This document shows, in pieces, positions 42,257-52,200 of a stretch of 64,000 nucleotides of DNA (the stretch's first letter is position 1; every line of letters starts with the position of its first letter). The notes below the pieces were generated by a model. It searched no databases. It had not been told where the DNA came from and was given only the letters and a program-made list of their open reading frames with translations. The translations under genes were made by a program, and so were the position numbers. Location of the stretch: positions 1,346,001 to 1,410,000 of the forward strand of contig NZ_CP063231.1 in NCBI RefSeq assembly GCF_023612255.1. Reading direction: 5' to 3'. This stretch comes from Luteibacter flocculans. Its GTDB lineage: Bacteria; Pseudomonadota; Gammaproteobacteria; Xanthomonadales; Rhodanobacteraceae.

Positions 42257-42811
42257 CTAGGTGCCGAGCCTGCCGAGCCGAGACGGGTCGTAGGCGCGCG
42301 CCCAAGGGAATTGCGGACCCGGATCGCGCTTTCGCGGCACCTCGTTTTCCGGATCGTCGCTGGCCGGCACGGTGGCGGTGTCCAGGTCTTCGTGCCCGGC
42401 GATGTGGCGCAGCGACGGAAAGCGTTCGACGAGATGATCGAGCAGCGCTCGCAGCGCATCGATCTGTTTCTCGGGATAGGGCTCGGTCATCGTCTGCCGT
42501 GCCGAATGGAACCAGTCCGGGTAGCGGCCCGTATTCACCAGTTCGATGCCGATCGAGCGAGGGTTGTAGCCGCGGGTATGGTGGGCGACGCGCAGCGGGT
42601 CCACGTAGCAGAGGACCGAGCCGTCGCGATCGATGTAGTAATGGCCGCTGTTACCCGCACCGGAGTCGTAGAGCACGCGCTCGCCGTACTCGCGTGCCAT
42701 GGCGAGGTCGGGCAGCTCGGTGCAGTGGATCACCACGAGGTCGATGTTGCCGGGCTGCCGTTCCGGCAGCAGGGTCTCGTACGGCAGGGGGGCATGAAGG
42801 ATGTCGATCAT
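42257..42811 (-). CDS. AmpD-like N-acetylmuramoyl-L-alanine amidase
   Basis: The 184-residue protein belongs to the amidase_2 (zinc) family: VVIHCTELPD has the first Zn His, SGHYYIDRDGSV and RVAHHTRGYNPRSIGIELVN follow, and HIAGHEDLDT carries the last ligands. There is no signal peptide, so it is probably cytosolic and acts on recycled anhydro-muropeptides as AmpD does. It is upstream of tesB on the same strand and divergent from the hydrolase gene. Confidence 0.88.
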   Translation of the reverse strand: MIDILHAPLPYETLLPERQPGNIDLVVIHCTELPDLAMAREYGERVLYDSGAGNSGHYYIDRDGSVLCYVDPLRVAHHTRGYNPRSIGIELVNTGRYPDWFHSARQTMTEPYPEKQIDALRALLDHLVERFPSLRHIAGHEDLDTATVPASDDPENEVPRKRDPGPQFPWARAYDPSRLGRLGT

Positions 42812-42856
42812 GCCGCTTTGATAACATAGCCGGTCATTCCGCGTACGGAGACCGCC

Positions 42857-43375
42857 ATGCGCGGCCACATCATCCTTTCCCATGGGTCCGATTCCGGCCC
42901 CGACGCCACCAAGGTGAGCGCGCTGGCGGCCGTGGCCGAATCGCTTGGCTGGCGCACCTCCCGTCCGGACTATCGCGAGGACGACGCGCACGGCCATGCC
43001 GGCTGCATCGATCCGCGGCTGGTGCGGCTGGCCGCCGAGATCGCCGCATCGCCGGCACCGCCGGTGCTGGTCGGGTCCAGCATGGGCGCGTTCGTGTCCG
43101 GGCTCGCATCGCTCGATGCGCCGGTCGCCGGTCTGTTCCTGTTGGCCTTGCCGGCGCGCATTCCCGGCTATCCCCGTGCCTTCGCCGCACGCCCCGGGGT
43201 GCCGTCGTTCCTCGTCCATGGCTATGCCGACGACGTGTGCCCCCTGGACGAGGCGCTGAACGTCGCTCGCCATCACGCGATGCCGGCCCTGCTGGTCGAG
43301 GACGACCACCGTCTGTCGGCCAGTCTTCCCGACATCGAAGCCGAGTTCCGTCGTTTCCTGGGCCGATTCGCATGA
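42857..43375 (+). CDS. Small alpha/beta hydrolase
   Basis: The 172-residue protein has nucleophile S75 in VGSSMGAFV, an acid in HGYADDVCP (D125/D126) and H151 in EDDHRLS, with an oxyanion start ILSHGSDSGP. It resembles the small YfcO/DUF1749-type or KANL3/dienelactone-hydrolase-like group. The substrate is unknown. It overlaps rlmKL by 4 bp (ATGA) and so is likely co-expressed with it. Confidence 0.78.
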   Translation: MRGHIILSHGSDSGPDATKVSALAAVAESLGWRTSRPDYREDDAHGHAGCIDPRLVRLAAEIAASPAPPVLVGSSMGAFVSGLASLDAPVAGLFLLALPARIPGYPRAFAARPGVPSFLVHGYADDVCPLDEALNVARHHAMPALLVEDDHRLSASLPDIEAEFRRFLGRFA

Positions 43376-45516
43376 CCGCTTTCTTCGCCACCTGTCCCAA
43401 AGGCCTGGAATACCTGCTCAAGGACGAACTGATCGCGATCGGCGCGGAAGACGTACGCGAGGCGCTGGCCGGCGTGTCGTTCGCGGGCACGATCGAAACC
43501 GCCTATCGCGCCTGCCTTTGGTCGCGCATGGCCAGCCGCGTGCTGCTGCCGCTCGCCGAGTTCGACGCCGCCGACCCGGAGGCTCTGTATGCGGGCGTGC
43601 AGGACATCGACTGGGCCGAGCATCTTGCGCCGCACGGCACGCTCGCAGTGGACGCCAACACCGCGCTGAGCAAGCTCACCCACAGCCAGTTCATCGCGCT
43701 CAAGACCAAGGACGCGATCGTGGACCAGTTCCGCGCGGCGAGCGGCGCGCGTCCCGATGTCGATCCCGAGGAGCCGGACGTTCGCGTGAACGTGCGCGTC
43801 CGGCGCGATCGCGCCACGCTGTCGATCGATCTGTCCGGTTCGCCGCTGCACCGCCGTGGCTGGCGCGAGCAGCAGGGCGAGGCGCCGCTCAAGGAAAACC
43901 TCGCGGCGGCCATGCTGGTGCGCGCGCAGTGGCCGCGTATCTACGCGGAGGGTGGGGCGCTGGTGGACCCGATGTGCGGCTCGGGCACGCTGTTGATCGA
44001 AGGCGCGCTCATGGCGGCCGACGTCGCGCCCGGCCTGCGCCGCGATTACTACGGGTTTCTCGGATGGTTGAAGCACGACTACGCGCTGTGGCGCAGCATC
44101 TACGACGAGGCGAAGGCACGGGCCGATGAAGGCTTGCGTGCGCTCCGCCCCGTGTTCTTCGGCAGCGACTCGGACCCGCACATGGTGCAGACGGCCAAGC
44201 GCAACGCGCAGAGCGCGGGCGTAGCCGGTTTCATGCATCTGGACCGCCGCGATGCGGTGCATGCGGAGCCGCCGCCGGAGACGCCGCTCGGCCTCGTCAT
44301 CACCAACCCGCCGTACGGCGAACGTCTGGGCGACCGCGCCGAGTTGCCGCAGCTCTATCGCGATCTGGGCCAGGCGCTGAAGGATCGTTTCGCAGGATGG
44401 CGTGCCGCCGTGTTGGCGGGCGACGAGGAACTCGGGCGGGCGCTTCGCCTCAGCCCCGACAAGCGTTACGCGCTCTACAACGGCGCTCTGGAAACGCCGT
44501 TGCTGACCTTCGCCCTGCGCGCACGGGACGAGGCGCCACGCGAAGCCAAGCCGCTCTCCGCGGGCGCGCAGATGCTGAAGAACCGGCTGGAGAAAAACAT
44601 CCGCCATCTGCGCAAGCGTCTGGTGCGCGAAGGGATCACCTGCTGGCGCGCCTACGACCAGGATCTGCCCGAGTACGCCGCGGCGATCGACGTCTACGAA
44701 GACTGGCTGCACGTGCAGGAATACAAGGCGCCGCAGGACGTACCGGTCGACGTGGCGCGGTCGCGCATGCGGGAGATCGTGCGCGTTGCGGGCGAGGTGC
44801 TGGGCGTGCCGCGCGAGCGCATCGCCGTCAAGACGCGCGAGCGCGGCAAGGGCGGCTCCAAGTACGGCCAGTTCGACCAGAAGGGGGAGTTCGTCGAGGT
44901 GCATGAGGGTGGCCTGACCTTCCTCATCAACCCCACCGATTACCTCGATACCGGTTTGTTCCTCGATCACCGGCTGGTACGCGCGCGCATTCGCGAGCTG
45001 GCCGCCGGCAAGCATTTCCTGAACCTGTTCGCTTACACCGGAACGGCCAGCGTCTATGCCGCCGCGGGTGACGCGCGGGATACGACCACCGTCGATCTGT
45101 CAGGTACCTATCTCGATTGGGCGTCGCGGAACCTGGCCCTGAACGGCTTTACGGGTAACCGCCATCGCCTGGTTCAGGAAGACGCCTTCACCTTCCTGCG
45201 CAGCCGATCGATGCAGTACGGGCTCATCTACGTCGATCCGCCGACTTTCTCGAACTCCAAGAAGGCGGACGACTTCGACGTCCAGCGCGATCACGCGGCG
45301 TTGCTGCTCCTGTGTGCCGAGCGTTTGCTACCGGACGGCGTGATCGTGTTCTCCAACAACTACCGCCGTTTCCAGCTTGATCGCGAGGCGCTGGAACCCC
45401 ACTTTGCCATCGAAGACTGGAGCGCTGCGAGCATCCCGTTCGACTTCGCCAGGCGCCACGATATCCACGGCTGCTGGCTGCTTCGGAAGCCGTTCGTGAA
45501 TCCGTGGAAAACGTGA
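43372..45516 (+). CDS. rlmKL: Bifunctional 23S rRNA methyltransferase RlmKL
   Basis: The 714-residue protein combines a THUMP and N6-adenine-type MTase module (DPMCGSGTLL, motif VITNPPYGERLG at about residue 300) with a second SAM domain (LNLFAYTGTASV and IYVDPPTFSNSKK). This fused arrangement is RlmL (m2G2445) plus RlmK (m7G2069). It has full length. It overlaps the upstream hydrolase gene. Both catalytic motifs are intact. Confidence 0.96.
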   Translation: MTAFFATCPKGLEYLLKDELIAIGAEDVREALAGVSFAGTIETAYRACLWSRMASRVLLPLAEFDAADPEALYAGVQDIDWAEHLAPHGTLAVDANTALSKLTHSQFIALKTKDAIVDQFRAASGARPDVDPEEPDVRVNVRVRRDRATLSIDLSGSPLHRRGWREQQGEAPLKENLAAAMLVRAQWPRIYAEGGALVDPMCGSGTLLIEGALMAADVAPGLRRDYYGFLGWLKHDYALWRSIYDEAKARADEGLRALRPVFFGSDSDPHMVQTAKRNAQSAGVAGFMHLDRRDAVHAEPPPETPLGLVITNPPYGERLGDRAELPQLYRDLGQALKDRFAGWRAAVLAGDEELGRALRLSPDKRYALYNGALETPLLTFALRARDEAPREAKPLSAGAQMLKNRLEKNIRHLRKRLVREGITCWRAYDQDLPEYAAAIDVYEDWLHVQEYKAPQDVPVDVARSRMREIVRVAGEVLGVPRERIAVKTRERGKGGSKYGQFDQKGEFVEVHEGGLTFLINPTDYLDTGLFLDHRLVRARIRELAAGKHFLNLFAYTGTASVYAAAGDARDTTTVDLSGTYLDWASRNLALNGFTGNRHRLVQEDAFTFLRSRSMQYGLIYVDPPTFSNSKKADDFDVQRDHAALLLLCAERLLPDGVIVFSNNYRRFQLDREALEPHFAIEDWSAASIPFDFARRHDIHGCWLLRKPFVNPWKT

Positions 45517-45593
45517 AAGCGGGGTGCAGAAAACTTCAGTTCGGATTCAGTGCCGGAGCGCGAATCTGCGCTCAACACCCGGAGGTAACTGTC

Positions 45594-46010
45594 ATGAAAG
45601 GTAAGTTCGTCAAGTCGTCTCTCGCCCTCGCTGCTGCGGGTCTGATGGCTTTCGCGCCGAGCGCCTTCGCCCACGGACCGGGATACTGGGGCGGCGGCTA
45701 TCGCGGCGGTTACGGGTACCACGGCGGCTACTACGGCGGTTATCGCGGCGGTTACTACCACGGTGGCGGCCACTACGATCATGCAGGCCGTTGGATCGCT
45801 GGCGCGATCGTCGCTGGCGCGGTGGTCGGCCTCGTTGCCAATGCCACAGCGCCCCGCACGGTGGTGTACGACGACCGTCCGGTGTACTACAGCCGTCCGG
45901 CCACGGTGGTCTACGAAGACGCCCCGGTCGTCACGCGCCGCGTCACCACGACGACCACCTACGTGGACGATGGCTACGGCACGCGTTACGTCCGCGACGA
46001 CGGTTATTGA
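45594..46010 (+). CDS. Exported Gly/Tyr/His-rich protein
   Basis: The 138-residue protein has a signal peptide (LALAAAGLMAFAPSAFA) and then GGYRGGY-type repeats with Tyr and His (about 27-65), a hydrophobic Gly/Ala helix (RWIAGAIVAGAVVGLVANA) and a Tyr/Arg/Val-rich tail with a TTTTT run. Such proteins are common in the cell envelope of Xanthomonadales; the hydrophobic helix may anchor it. It has a GGAGG ribosome-binding site and is followed by a good terminator. Function is unknown. Confidence 0.7.
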   Translation: MKGKFVKSSLALAAAGLMAFAPSAFAHGPGYWGGGYRGGYGYHGGYYGGYRGGYYHGGGHYDHAGRWIAGAIVAGAVVGLVANATAPRTVVYDDRPVYYSRPATVVYEDAPVVTRRVTTTTTYVDDGYGTRYVRDDGY

Positions 46011-46031
46011 TCCATCCGTCGGCTCCCTGAC

Positions 46032-46064
46032 AAAAAAGCCCGGCTCACGAGTCGGGCTTTTTTT
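46032..46064. terminator. Intrinsic terminator
   Basis: AAAAAAGCCCG and CGGGCTTTTTT flank a short loop, followed by further Ts. It can stop transcription on the plus strand behind the Gly/Tyr-rich gene and, by symmetry, on the minus strand. Confidence 0.88.
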
Positions 46065-46395
46065 CGTTGCGTACTACCGGGAAGATCGCGGTTTTTTCCG
46101 GTAACGGAGCGCAGCGCTGCGGTCTGAGCCTGTTCGGCTCTCCCGACACGCGACCTCAGTCATCGCGGGAGTCTTCGGTGTCTCCCCTCGAGGCGAGTTC
46201 CGCACAAGAGAGCGGCCGAAGGCCATTAGATGCACCGGCCGCGCCAGCGGCCTTCCTTGTCGAACGCGGAGGACCTGTCTGAAGCAGCGAGGGGGGACAC
46301 CGAAGGCTCTGGCCTCACCGTCCAAATATGTCTGGCGTTTGTTCTTGTGAACCGATCCGGCAGGCGCGTCACGCCTGCCGTGGGTACGACGAAGA
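46065..46395. other. Gene-free stretch
   Basis: No credible gene is present in these 331 bases between the terminator and the convergent DUF6491 gene. ORFs exist but have no start signals or coding character. No small RNA or repeat is recognised. Confidence 0.3.
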
Positions 46396-46830
46396 TCAGT
46401 GCACCATGCCGTTGGGCTCGGCGCCCGATCCGCTGCGCTTGGCCTTCTTCTTGAGGTGGTCGAACGTTTTCTCGTCGATCTTTTCCACCGACTGGATCTG
46501 GCACGGCGGATCGTCTCGGCGAACGATCTGCTCGTTGATGCCGCCGCAAATGCGCATGCCTCCGACAGCCTTGTCGCTTTCCGAGGCGCGGAAGTGGACG
46601 CCGCCGCCCAGGTCCATGCGTGGGCAGGCGACCGTGGTCTTCACGAGGAAGCGGTTGGGTCCGTTGCGCACCGTAAGCGTCCGGTCGTCGATGACGTTCC
46701 ATTCGTTGATCTGGTCCGTACGCAGGCAGTCGGCATACGGGAGTTCCTGGCGCGCCTGGGGGCGTGCGTCCTGCGCCTGCACGGCGCAGGTGACCAGCAG
46801 AGAGGCGGCAAGCAGGTAGCGGACGTTCAT
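46396..46830 (-). CDS. DUF6491 family exported protein
   Basis: The 144-residue protein has a signal peptide (YLLAASLLVTCAVQAQ) and a mature domain with DCLRTDQINEWNVIDDRTLTV and NRFLVKTTVACPRMDLGGG (cited in part), the pattern of DUF6491, a Xanthomonadales periplasmic family. Four cysteines may form disulfides. The ribosome-binding site AGGAGG-like (TAGGAGGATC) is just upstream. Function is unknown. Confidence 0.82.
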   Translation of the reverse strand: MNVRYLLAASLLVTCAVQAQDARPQARQELPYADCLRTDQINEWNVIDDRTLTVRNGPNRFLVKTTVACPRMDLGGGVHFRASESDKAVGGMRICGGINEQIVRRDDPPCQIQSVEKIDEKTFDHLKKKAKRSGSGAEPNGMVH

Positions 46831-47013
46831 GGCGCGATCCTCCTAAAGGGGAGCTCAACGTTAAGCCCGAACGGGCCGGCAGGCGAGAGTGCATGCGGCC
46901 CGGGTGCACTGGCCGTTAAGGTGGCGGCAGGCTCCGCTCACGTCGGTTGAACGCTTTCTCGGGCATCGTTTCGCACTGACGGCGGCATCCGCCAGCCTCT
47001 TCGGAACTCGCGC

Positions 47014-48283
47014 ATGACCGTCCGCCCGCTCGGCATTCCCGACCCATCGCCTGCCGGCGCCGGCCCCATCCAACGTTTCCTGCACGTACGCCACCGTACG
47101 GCCGAGCTGGCTTCGCGCCTGCGCCCGGAAGATGCCCTGGTGCAGTCGATGCCGGATGCGAGCCCCACCAAGTGGCATCTCGCGCACACGACATGGTTCT
47201 TCGAGCGTTTCGTGCTGATGCGCGACGAGGCCTATGTGCCCGCGAACCCGGAATGGCATTACCTGTTCAATTCGTATTACCAGTCGCTTGGCGAGATGCA
47301 TGCCCGTCCGCGGCGCGGCATGCTCACGCGACCGAGTCTGGACGAGGTGCTGACCTACCGGCGCCGGGTCGACGACGCGGTGGCCGAACGTCTCGCACAG
47401 GGCGACGACGACGCCTTGCCGTCACTGGTCGAGCTGGGTATCCAGCACGAGCAGCAACACCAGGAACTCATTCTCACCGACATCAAGCACGCGTTTGCGC
47501 AGAACCCGCTGGAACCGGTCTATGCGGTCGATGCACCGCGCGCATTGTCGGTGGCAGCGCCACCGCTCGCGTACGTGCCGTTCGACGAAGGTGTGGTCGA
47601 GATCGGTCATGTCGGTGGCGAATTCGCATTCGACAACGAGGGGCCTCGTCATCGTACCTATCGACAGGCGGGTTCCCTCGCCAATCGTCCGGTGACGAAT
47701 GCGGAATACATGGCGTTCGTTCGCGATGGCGGTTACCGCGATCCCATGCTGTGGCTTTCCGACGGATGGGCCACCGTGCAGGCCGAACGATGGCAACGGC
47801 CCTTGTATTGGGACGAAGCCCTCGAAACCGAATTCACCTTGCAAGGCCGCCGCGCGATCGATCCGCATGCGCCGGTCTGCCATATCAGCTATTTCGAAGC
47901 CGATGCGTTCGCGCGCTGGGCCGGTGCGCGTCTTCCCACCGAAACGGAATGGGAAAACGATGGCGGTCGACTTGCCCGTGCGCGGGAACCTTCAGGACGC
48001 GGGCATGTTCCAACCGCGTGCCACGTCGTTCGAGACGTTGTTCGGACAGATGTATGGCGACGTTTGGGAATGGACGATGAGTCCCTATGTCAGTTATCCG
48101 GGCTTTCGTCCGTTGGACGGAGCACTTGGCGAATACAACGGCAAATTCATGAACGGACAGTGGGTGCTTCGCGGCGGCTCTTGTGCCACGCCCGACGACC
48201 ACATCCGTGCGACCTACCGCAACTTCTTTCCTCCCCATGCCCGCTGGCAGTTCACGGGGATACGACTGGGAAACGATCGATGA
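47014..48283 (+). pseudogene. egtB: Ergothioneine biosynthesis protein EgtB, frameshifted
   Basis: Read in one frame to about 47955 and then in the +1-shifted frame to TGA 48283, the gene encodes a normal EgtB (about 423 aa): a DinB-like domain with HLAHTTWFFERF and QHEQQHQELILTD, and an FGE-sulfatase domain with [30 protein letters not shown] and GGSCATP. EgtB couples hercynine to cysteine or gamma-Glu-Cys through a C-S bond. The break is one extra A in the run 47954-47957. In the actual frame the product loses the last third and runs into egtD. It could be a sequencing error, a phase-variable tract or a real loss. Confidence 0.85.
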
Positions 48284-49263
48284 GCGCTCAACCGAAAGAC
48301 ATCCGTGTCGACGACCGTCATCCGGATATCGAAGACACCCTCGACACCGTGCGTCGCGGCCTCGCTGCCAAGCCGAAGAAGCTGCCCTCGCGGCTGTTCT
48401 ACGACGAGCGCGGCTCGGCCCTGTTCGAAGCGATCTGCGAGCAGCCGGAGTATTACCTGACGCGTGTCGAGATCGCGCTCATGCAGGAGCATGCCGCGGA
48501 TATGGCACGCACCCTCGGACCGGACGTGCGCTTGGTGGAATACGGCAGCGGCAGCGGCATCAAGACCGGCGTATTGCTGGAACATCTGGAAACGCCCGCA
48601 GCCTATGTGCCCGTCGAGATCTCGCGCACGGCGCTATTGGACAGCGTGGCCGAACTCGCCTCGCGTTTTCCAAACATTCCCATGCAGCCGGTGTGTGCGG
48701 ACTTTACCCAGCCGCTGCGGCTGCCTGTCGCCATGCGTCCGCCGCGTCGCACGGTGATCTATTTCCCGGGTTCGACCATCGGCAACTTCGAGGCGAAGGA
48801 AGCGATCCGGATCCTTCGCCAGATGCGCACGGAAATGAGCGACGGCGGCGGCATTCTCGTGGGCGTGGATTTGAAGAAAGATTCCGCGATCATCGAGGCC
48901 GCTTACAACGATGCAGCGGGCGTCACCCGCGATTTTACGCTGAACATGTTGGTACGGCTCAACCGCGAACTGGGTGCGGACTTCGACCTCGACGCGTTCC
49001 AGCATCGTGCTCGTTACAACGCCATGGCGGGTCGCATCGAGACGGACCTGGTGAGTACCAAGCGGCAGGACGTGCACGTGGGCAGCGATACCTTCGCGTT
49101 CCGCGAAGGCGAAGCCATGCATGTCGAATACAGCTGCAAGTATTCGCTGGACGACTTCGCGCAGATGGCCGCCAAGGCGGGTCTGTCGGTCGCCAAGGTG
49201 TGGATGGACGACGAACGCCGCTTCAGCGTGCAGTATCTGGTGCGCTCGAGCCCGGTGGCCTGA
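48280..49263 (+). CDS. egtD: L-histidine N-alpha-methyltransferase EgtD
   Basis: The 327-residue protein has the EgtD pattern: [34 protein letters not shown] (SAM motif I), [11 protein letters not shown] and VDLKKD; it makes hercynine from histidine with three SAM. The ATG at 48280 overlaps the egtB stop (ATGA), so the two are normally coupled. Because of the egtB lesion, the upstream frame reads through into this frame without a stop. EgtD itself is intact. Confidence 0.95.
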   Translation: MSAQPKDIRVDDRHPDIEDTLDTVRRGLAAKPKKLPSRLFYDERGSALFEAICEQPEYYLTRVEIALMQEHAADMARTLGPDVRLVEYGSGSGIKTGVLLEHLETPAAYVPVEISRTALLDSVAELASRFPNIPMQPVCADFTQPLRLPVAMRPPRRTVIYFPGSTIGNFEAKEAIRILRQMRTEMSDGGGILVGVDLKKDSAIIEAAYNDAAGVTRDFTLNMLVRLNRELGADFDLDAFQHRARYNAMAGRIETDLVSTKRQDVHVGSDTFAFREGEAMHVEYSCKYSLDDFAQMAAKAGLSVAKVWMDDERRFSVQYLVRSSPVA

Positions 49264-49283
49264 GCGCCACCACGGGCGCGCCG

Positions 49284-52200
49284 TCAGCCGGGTCGTGGCG
49301 CGCCCAGAGCTACCAGTAGATCCTGCGCCGTGCGGATCCGTTCCGTGGCACCCGGCAGTTCCATGATCACGCGCAACTTGTCTTGGCCGTCCATCTTGAA
49401 CACACGTGGCTGCTGCTGAATCAGCTTGATCAGCGCCATGGGATCGATGTCCGGCTTGTCGCGGAACGTGATGCGGCCACCGTTGGCACCGAAGTCCACC
49501 TTGCGAATGCCGAGCGGCGTGGCCATGAGCTTCAACTGGGCCACAGCGAACAGGCACTTGGTCTGGTCGGGAAGCAGGCCGAAACGGTCGATCATTTCCA
49601 CCTGCAGTTCGCGCAGCCCATCGTCGTTGCGTGCGCTGGCGATGCGCTTGTACAGCGTCAGTCGCGTGTGGACGTCCGGCAGGTAATCCTCGGGGATCAG
49701 TGCCGGTACGTGCAGTTCGACCTCGGTCTCGTGTTCGGAGGTGAGGTCGAAATCCGGCACCTTGCCTGATTTCAATGCCCGCACCGCGCGGTCCAGCAGC
49801 TCGGTGTAGAGGCCGAAACCGATCTCCTGGATCTGGCCCGACTGCTCCTCGCCCAGCATCTCGCCCGCGCCACGGATTTCCAGGTCATGCGTGGCGAGCG
49901 TGAAGCCGGCACCGAGTTCTTCCAGTGAGGCGAGGGCTTCGAGGCGCTTCTCTGCATCAGCCGTCATCGCCTTGCGGTCAGGCACGATGAGGTAGGCGTA
50001 GGCGCGGTGATGCGAACGACCCACGCGTCCGCGCAGCTGGTGAAGCTGAGCGAGGCCGAAACGGTCTGCGCGATTCACGACGATGGTGTTGGCGGTGGGA
50101 ATGTCGATGCCCGACTCGATGATGGTTGTCGATACGAGCACGTTGAAGCGTTGGCGATGGAAGTCGGCCATCACCTGTTCCAGCTCGCGTTCCGGCATCT
50201 GTCCATGCGCCACGCGGATGCGCGCTTCGGGTACCAACTCGCCCAGCTCGCGCGCGGTGCGCTCGATCGATTCGACTTCGTTGTGCAGGAAATACACCTG
50301 GCCGCCGCGCGCGAGCTCGCGCTGAATGGCCTCGCGGATCAGCGCCGGCTGGTAAGTGGAAATGAGCGTGCGGACGGCGCTGCGATGGGCCGGCGGCGTC
50401 GCGATGATCGAAAGATCGCGCAGTCCGCTCATCGCCATGTTTAGCGTACGCGGGATGGGCGTGGCGGTGAGGGTCAGCAGATCGACCTCGGCACGCAGGC
50501 GCTTCAACTGTTCCTTCTGGCGCACGCCGAAACGTTGTTCCTCGTCGACGATGACGAGGCCCAGGTTCTTGAAGCGAATGTCCGGCTGAAGCAGCTTGTG
50601 CGTGCCGACGATGACGTCGATCTGTCCGTCGGCCAGTCGTTCGAGCGCGGCGTCCACTTCCTTCTTCGACTTGAAGCGCGAAAGCACGTCGACGCGTACC
50701 GGCCAGTCCGCGAAGCGGTCGGCGAAGTTGCGGTAATGCTGTTGCGCGAGCAGGGTGGTGGGCACCAGCACAGCCACCTGCTTGCCCGCCGTGGCGGCGG
50801 CGAAGGCGGCACGCAGCGCCACCTCGGTCTTGCCGAAGCCCACGTCGCCGCAGACCACGCGATCCATCGCGCGCGGCGCGGCGAGATCGACGATGACGGC
50901 ATCGATGGCGGCCTGTTGGTCCGCGGTTTCCTCGAACGGGAACGTCGCGGCGAATTCCTCGATCATCTGCCGATCCACCGGCAGCGATTCACCCTGGCGG
51001 GCTTCACGCTGGGCGTAGATCGCCAGCAGTTCGGCGGCCACGTCGCGCACCTTCTCGGCAGCCTTCTTGCGCGCGCGTTCCCATGCGTCGCCGCCCAGCG
51101 AATGCAGCGGCGCCAGCTCGGGCGCGGTGCCGGTGTAGCGGCTGACCAGTCCGAGCTGCGCCACCGGCACGTAGAGCTTGTCGCCCTTGGCGTATTCGAT
51201 GGTGAGGAATTCGCCCGGCATGTCGCCGACGTCGAGCGACACCAGGCCCTGGTAACGACCCACACCGTGATCGATGTGCACGATCGGCGAGCCGATGGAC
51301 AGCTCGGTGAGGTCCTTGATGATGCTTTCCGGATCGCGTGCCGCGCCGACGCGGCGCTTGCGGTCCGTGCGCACGCGTTCGCCGAACAGTTCGCGTTCGG
51401 TCAGTACCGTGAGCGCGGGCTCGGTCAGCGCAAAACCCTGTTCGAGCGACGCCGCGGTGATCGTGAGCGGTTCGCTGCGTGCCAGGAAATCCTTCCAGTC
51501 GTCGACGTTCACCGGCTTCAAGCCGGCCCCTGCCAGTTGCTCGATCAAGGCTTCGCGGCGGCCTGCGGAATCGGCCGCGATGAGCACGCGTCCGGGATAG
51601 CTGGCAAGGAAGTGACGCAGTGCCGTGCCGGGCTCTTCGCCCTTCCGATTGAGCGGAACATCCGGTGCCGGCTGCGTCCCCAGATCCACCGCGTGCTCGT
51701 GACCCTTCGCCACCACGTCCACGCGCGCCTGGCGGTTCAGCCGCTCGCGCAACTGCTCGGGCGGGAGGTAGATTTCCGCGGGCGGCAGGACGGGCCGCTC
51801 GATGTCGTGCGCGCGTTGCTCGTAGCGTTCGGCGGTCTGCGTCCAGAACTGTTCCGACGATTCCAGCGTGCCCTCGCCGAGTACGAACAGTGCATCGCCT
51901 GCCATGTAGTCGAACAGGGTTTCGGTGGCGGGGAAGAACATCGGCAGGTAGTACTCGATGCCGCCGGGCGTCACGCCTTCCTTCATGTCCTGGTAGAGCG
52001 GGCAGCGGCGAATGTCGATCGGAAAGCGTTCGCGCAGGTTGGTGCGGAAGGTCTTCGCGGCGTCTTCGGTCAGCGGGAATTCGCGCGCCGGCAGCAGGTC
52101 CACGGCGTCCACCTGGTGCTGCGAACGCTGGGTCTCGGTGTCGAAGGTACGGATCGACTCGACTTCGTCGTCGAACAGTTCCACGCGATAGGGCTCGCTG

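Noticed and set aside
43273-45015. A 580-codon minus-strand ORF opposite rlmKL
   Set aside because: Same reason: a shadow of a well-conserved gene.
45680-45780. A DNA tandem repeat or phase-variable tract in the Gly/Tyr-rich gene
   Set aside because: The repeats are irregular at the DNA level and the frame is maintained; they are simply protein composition.
47014-49263. A natural EgtB-EgtD fusion protein of 749 residues
   Set aside because: The 47960-48279 part in this frame is not EgtB-like, while the shifted frame encodes the conserved EgtB C-terminus, so the fusion arises from a lesion.
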